From Onchocerca lupi (taxonomy: Eukaryota; Nematoda; Chromadorea; Rhabditida; Onchocercidae), in assembly GCA_028564675.1 (NCBI GenBank), contig JAOVVO010000188.1, positions 57,042 through 121,041 of the forward strand: 64,000 nucleotides of DNA. The letters run 5' to 3'. Below the pieces are notes generated by a model. That model searched no databases and was not told where the DNA came from. It worked only from the letters and a program-made list of their open reading frames with translations. A program made the position numbers and the translations under genes. Every line of letters begins with the position of its first letter. The stretch's first letter is position 1. Shown piece after piece: positions 59,826 to 64,000 of this stretch.

Positions 59826-62064
59826 GATTAAATCACAAACTAATAATAATGCCTTTTTAGTAACCGTGAGATGTATGGATTTTGCCATCTACCATTTTCA
59901 CTGATTTGTCATTTGTCGTGGCGAATAAGGTGTTATGACGCATGCCTGCAATATTTACGTCAACTTTGTTATCGTGTTGTTATCAACAACTTACTGCACT
60001 CAGATCCATCTGTCAAACTACTATCACAAAGATTGATTCTTGGTTCCTTCTCCGTTTTCTCACCATTTTTGCACTCAATTGTATCACAATTCCATATTTG
60101 TCGTTTGAAAGTGATACAACTTTTTTTAAATCTTTTTTCTTCCATCATTTTGATAAAAACCATGATTATATATAGACAGTTTGTTTCAAAAAGATTGAGT
60201 TTCTGAGATTGATTTAAATTTGGAAATTTTTTATTACTCTCGACATTTCAAAGAATAAATCTTCAAAAAATAGATTGTACTTTGATAAAATTAGCGAAGC
60301 TTATGATGATTTCTTAATTCTATTTTTTTTTTTTATTCTATCATTGCTGAATAAATTTTGTTTAAAAATATCGGCTTATACGTCAATGCTACTGCCATTT
60401 TCATTCTCTGAAAGGATTATTTATGCTATTAGGATTTTCGTTAAATTTCAGAAGAAAATTTTTCACAAGATATCATTTTTCGGTTGCCACCTTAAAAAAA
60501 TGAAATGATATAGTATTTACAAGCAAAAGTGTTTTCTACGGCTTGTTTTGCATTTTCTGAACATCTTTCAAAAATTAAAATTATTCGGGATTTGTAATGT
60601 TGTGGGTTGTTCTTATTTCATGATGTCAATTAGATGGTGTGTGAATATGTGCTAATAAACATATACTTTTTTTCCTCAGTTTCAAGCGTCTATAAGAAAA
60701 ATATCTGTTATGAAATGACGCATCTAATGTATCTTTTCTGATTTAAATACATATTTTTTTAGTGGAAAGTGGGTTCACATCTATCTGTTTCATTTTACTG
60801 ATCGTATAACTAATCTTAACGTCATTATATGAATTTACTCTATTAAAAAGTAGTCTATGAATTTTTCAGTTGATCGAATCTCGAAATATCTGATTTCAAG
60901 CAGTGCCTATAGTTGAAAATTGGCTTCGGAAATTCTTCCAGAAATAATTTTTCAGGATCCCATATTTCTTAATTTTATTTTTAAAAGGTTAGAGTAAAAA
61001 GTATGAGCAAAACTAAAATCACTTCGTTCCTAATTTTGAGATGGCTTTGTTTCTTATAGTGAAAGTTATTTAAATGAAAATTCCAAGAATTACCTGAAAA
61101 TTGTTAGAGTATTATCTTCTTATTGCGCAAAGTACTTTATAAAAAAACCTCTCATCATCTAGTCTTCACCATGTCAATAATTTCATTTTATTAATTTTGC
61201 TACTCTGAATGATACTTCTTTCTTATCAGGTAGAACTAACTTATGTTCTTGAGATAATTCCAAGCATTAATTTGACATTCAGCAGTATTAATAATACTAT
61301 AGTTGCTTTTTCAAATTTTATTCAGAAAAAGTGATTGAGTATCAATTGATTAAAATTTTTCCGATATTTAAGTATAAATGTTATTTTTATTCTTTTTGAT
61401 CGAAAGTTGAATGGGAATTATTTCGATCTAGTTTCTTTCCTTTGTATGGTTTGTTCATAATTTTATCCCGGAATAACACTTGACTTTCTTTTTTTTAAAT
61501 AATGAACAGCTTCATTCAGTATATTTCGGCATACTACCTATCACTAGAAAAAGAGAAAAGTCCTATGTCGAAAATTGTAAACAAAACAGCTTGATATTTC
61601 GAATTTTTTGTTCAGAAGATTTTTTAAGGAGCTTCTTCTTGTGATGAGTCGATTGACTTGCATAGTGAGAAGTGTTTGCTGAATGATATGTAGGAGTTGT
61701 TGTACATTTCATATATGTCATATGCTATATAATTTTCCGATGTCCGATTTCATGCTAAAATATGATATGTAAAAGATTACTAATAATAGCAAATAGGATT
61801 TTGAATTAGAAATGTCTTGATAAATGAACAGAATTACAAAGTCGAGTATTTATGTTGTATTTCTGACTACATAATGGCATTTACTTGGAACTTTATTTTC
61901 CATGATATTTTATTCTTATATTCTCTGTGTGTCAAGCTGTAACTTAAATTGATACACTGTTCCGCAAAAGACAAGCGAATTTCTTATGAACAATCAATTT
62001 GTATTACCTTTCAGTTCTATGCAAAATCTTATTTTGTTTTAGATAACAACTTCAATATTGAATT

Positions 62065-62753
62065 ATGGCTGACGAAAAGAAAAACTTGAAGGAATATACA
62101 ACTGCAGAAGTTGCTGCACATAATGATGTCTCGTCCACATGGCTAATCATCGATAATAATGTTAGTTTACCAGATAATTAACCATTGAATTTAAACCACT
62201 AAATTTAATAGATTATCTAAAGAAAATTCATTTCGCTTTTTAATTACGTTGACTTTTTTTTCACTTAAACTTGTTGGCTGATTTTTGTAAACTGTTAACT
62301 GGTTTCAAGCCACTGAAATGTAGCCGTCTCATGTCTCCTATAGATTAGTACTGAAACTCCTTAGCAGTATTTGTTGAATAAAATGACAGCTGCTAATACT
62401 TTACTTTTTTTTTAAAGGTTTACGACGTAACAAAATTCTTGCAAGAGCACCCAGGTGGTGACGAAGTATTGCTGGAGCAAGCTGGACGGGATGCAACGGA
62501 AAGTTTCAAAGATATTGGTCACTCGCGGGATGCCGTGGAAATGACTAAAGAATATCTGATTGGTTATTTATCCGATGCAAGTGCAAAAGAAACTGCGGGA
62601 GACAAAAAAAATTCCGCCGCACCGATCATCGCTAAAAAAGTTGAATCATGGGCAGATATCATATTCAGTCCAACATGGAGTAATTTTCTGATTCCTTTAG
62701 CTATATCTGGTCTTATGTATTTTTTGTACCGAAGCATGAAAGCTGTTTTTTGA
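62065..62753 (+). CDS. Cytochrome b5, tail-anchored (microsomal type)
   Basis: Two exons: 62065-62160 and 62418-62753, phase 0; 143 residues. The heme domain holds YTTAEVAAHND, WLIIDNNVYDVTKFLQEHPG, and the two axial histidines His43 (HPGG) and His67 (DIGHS), 24 residues apart as in mammalian cytochrome b5. After a polar linker (about 86-118) a hydrophobic segment (FLIPLAISGLMYFLY, about 122-138) near the C-terminus is the membrane anchor, placing the heme domain on the cytosolic face of the ER or outer mitochondrial membrane. It passes electrons to desaturases, sterol enzymes and P450s. ATTTTGTTTTAG about 22 bases upstream of the ATG may be a spliced-leader acceptor. AATAAA is at 62790. Complete and normal in length; C. 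elegans relatives are named cytb-5, but the paralogue cannot be chosen. Confidence 0.95.
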
Positions 62754-62789
62754 TTCTATTCTTGTTTTTTGATAACTGTTTCGAAAGAA

Positions 62790-62795
62790 AATAAA
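62790..62795 (+). terminator. polyadenylation signal for cytochrome b5
   Basis: AATAAA 37 bp past the stop codon. Confidence 0.65.
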
Positions 62796-62999
62796 TGTTG
62801 TATTTTGTATACTTGTTTAGGTTTCTTCTGAAATTTGGCAAAGTTTTTTTATTCCCAAGTACTTTCGCTAGAATCATTTTATACTTATCTGACTCTTCTT
62901 ACATCTTATTGGCAGTAAACCTCAACAATTCTAAATCCTTAAATAATCTTCTGTTAAAATTAAAATTATGAAAAGTAAATTTCTTTTTGTGTTGTGCTG

Positions 63000-64000
63000 T
63001 CGCGAATTTTTTTTGCGAGGTATAAATAGTTGATTTGTATTAGAAAAAAAAGGAATACTTCGTAACAAAATTACTTAAGTATATCCTTTGTCGCGTAGCG
63101 TATTATGAGCGTACGACTAGTTAAAAATTTTATTGTAAACCACAAAACAAGTCCAATATATCGATAATTTATTGTCCACCACAGTACAAAGAATATCGGG
63201 AGAAAGGATTCGAAAGAGATGATGGCGTCGATACAAGTGTAGAAAGTATGAAGTATATCCTTATGAGAAAATCCTCCCTTTATATACTGTGAAGGAAGTA
63301 GGTGAGGCTACATAGATAGCCGTAAAGAGCTATAATATATTACAAGCATTGTAATAAGGTCACAAGGTTAATGAGCATGTGAGATAGATATCCTTTGACA
63401 CAAAGGAAGGATATCTGGATTTATGTAATAAACTAAACAAAGAAAAGCGCGCGAAGATGATGAAATCGTAACAATTGATTGACAATGTCAAAAAAAAAAT
63501 GACTCATGTGAATAGTTAATAACCCTTCACTATTACATCAAATGATCACAATTTAAATTCAAATTTTTACGATACAGTTATTTCGGTTTTTTCCGACATG
63601 TGCTGTATTTTTAACATTACTGTCGTGGAACTTGGTATGTGTGGTGGAGGGTGCTTCACGACACTAAGTAATAGGAATATTTTATTACTTTGTTTACAAC
63701 GCGTGAGGTGTCGTCCAGTAGTAGCTGACGCGACACACAATACATAACAAATATATAATAACGTATAAAAATTATATATAAAAAAAGGGAGAAGTGAGAT
63801 GATGATGGCGCGGCGGATCGACAATGTATATTGATGAAGGAATGAATTCGGATCGTTGGCTGCCGCTTATATACCGTTTTCGTCCACCCGTGGTGCTGTC
63901 TGGTTGTCAGAAATCCGAGACAAGGTCACATCAATCAAGCGGGCACCGACTTTGATGATCGTTTTATCTGCCGCCGTTGATGAGTTTGGCTTTGTGACCG
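63000..64000 (-). mobile_element. Possible LTR-retroelement terminus, cut by window end
   Basis: Composition shifts toward higher GC and CpG from about 63620 to the end. On the minus strand a TATA-like box (GGTATATAAGCGGC) lies at about 63862-63875, with AATAAA about 190 bp downstream (near 63682), as in U3-R-U5 of an LTR. A Cys- and Gly-free short frame (MSEKTEITVS) follows. The phrase GTGTCGCGTCAG on the minus strand at 63725-63740 recalls GTGCTGTCGCGAA at 62996. No protease, RT or integrase coding is inside the window and no second LTR can be seen, so this is a guess; it could equally be the promoter region of a gene beyond the edge. Confidence 0.25.

Larger units (their letters stand above)
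57751..62030. other. 4.3-kb gap with coding-like fragments but no complete gene
   Basis: Several plus-strand stretches look protein-like: 58554-58628 (ITISHRKILEKFKIPERIVE after a TAG acceptor), 58828-58932 (FNLESTLFSRNLLLHPEIHP after TTTCAG), 58948-59014 (NGLINDVTAVDFTDAEVYTL after TTCCAG) and 59578-59685 (VKVFVNEIGSICEQVRNLSS, ending in TAA). They would need phase-compatible links that I cannot build; the most obvious junction would make a 19-nt intron. They may be a degenerate gene or a gene with unseen exons. There is also a 31-base poly(T) tract at 59382-59412 and an (AT)n run at 59791-59825. Confidence 0.3.

Noticed and set aside
1..64000. CRISPR arrays, bacterial operons, rRNA or tRNA genes
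   Set aside because: No regularly spaced direct repeats, no rRNA-like blocks, and no tRNA B-box plus cloverleaf that I could confirm by eye; a tRNAscan-SE run would be decisive.

Overview
The window is nuclear DNA of a nematode, most likely a filarial (Onchocercidae) species. The evidence is a strongly AT-rich background, genes split into many small exons with variable introns (about 40 bases to 3.5 kb), splice acceptors ending in TTTCAG or TTTTAG, and products closest to nematode families (an NHR-91/NR6A receptor, an IFE-4/4EHP cap-binding protein, calponin-repeat and two-domain ER FKBP proteins). A 22-nt stretch also differs at one base from the nematode SL1 spliced leader. No prokaryotic features were seen. 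Species assignment is inference.

Layout: (1) 0.4-0.7 kb, minus strand: last exon of a calponin-repeat protein. (2) 1.1-2.5 kb: a decayed gene-like repeat that recurs at 31.7-32.8 kb; both copies contain a 425-bp patch that is more than 99% identical. (3) 7.6-19.1 kb, minus: an 11-exon nuclear receptor (nhr-91/NR6A1/GCNF group) with complete DNA- and ligand-binding domains, carrying Helitron-like repeats in an intron. (4) 20-24 kb: a more GC-rich region with exon-like fragments on both strands but no gene I can complete. (5) 24.8-29.8 kb, minus: a seven-exon secreted or membrane-anchored histidine acid phosphatase. (6) 35.3-43.3 kb, plus: a two-domain ER FKBP prolyl isomerase ending in NDEL, followed 0.6 kb later by a COMM-domain (COMMD2-like) gene, possibly co-transcribed. 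(7) 48.8-52.8 kb, plus: a rhodopsin-class orphan GPCR whose last intron holds an SL1-tagged sequence and a foldback element. (8) 55.3-57.7 kb, plus: ife-4/eIF4E2. (9) 62.1-62.8 kb, plus: tail-anchored cytochrome b5. (10) 63-64 kb: a GC-shifted stretch that may be a retroelement terminus cut by the window edge.

Gene models were assembled by hand from frame, splice sites and phase. All internal exon junctions of the seven complete models keep frame: 734, 440, 272, 218, 329, 232 and 143 residues. Weak points are one GC-AG intron in the FKBP gene and the last exon of ife-4. The genes do not form a single pathway: transcriptional control (NHR), translational repression (4EHP), ER folding (FKBP), endosomal or ubiquitin-linked regulation (COMMD), lipid/redox metabolism (cytochrome b5), phosphate-ester hydrolysis and signalling (GPCR).
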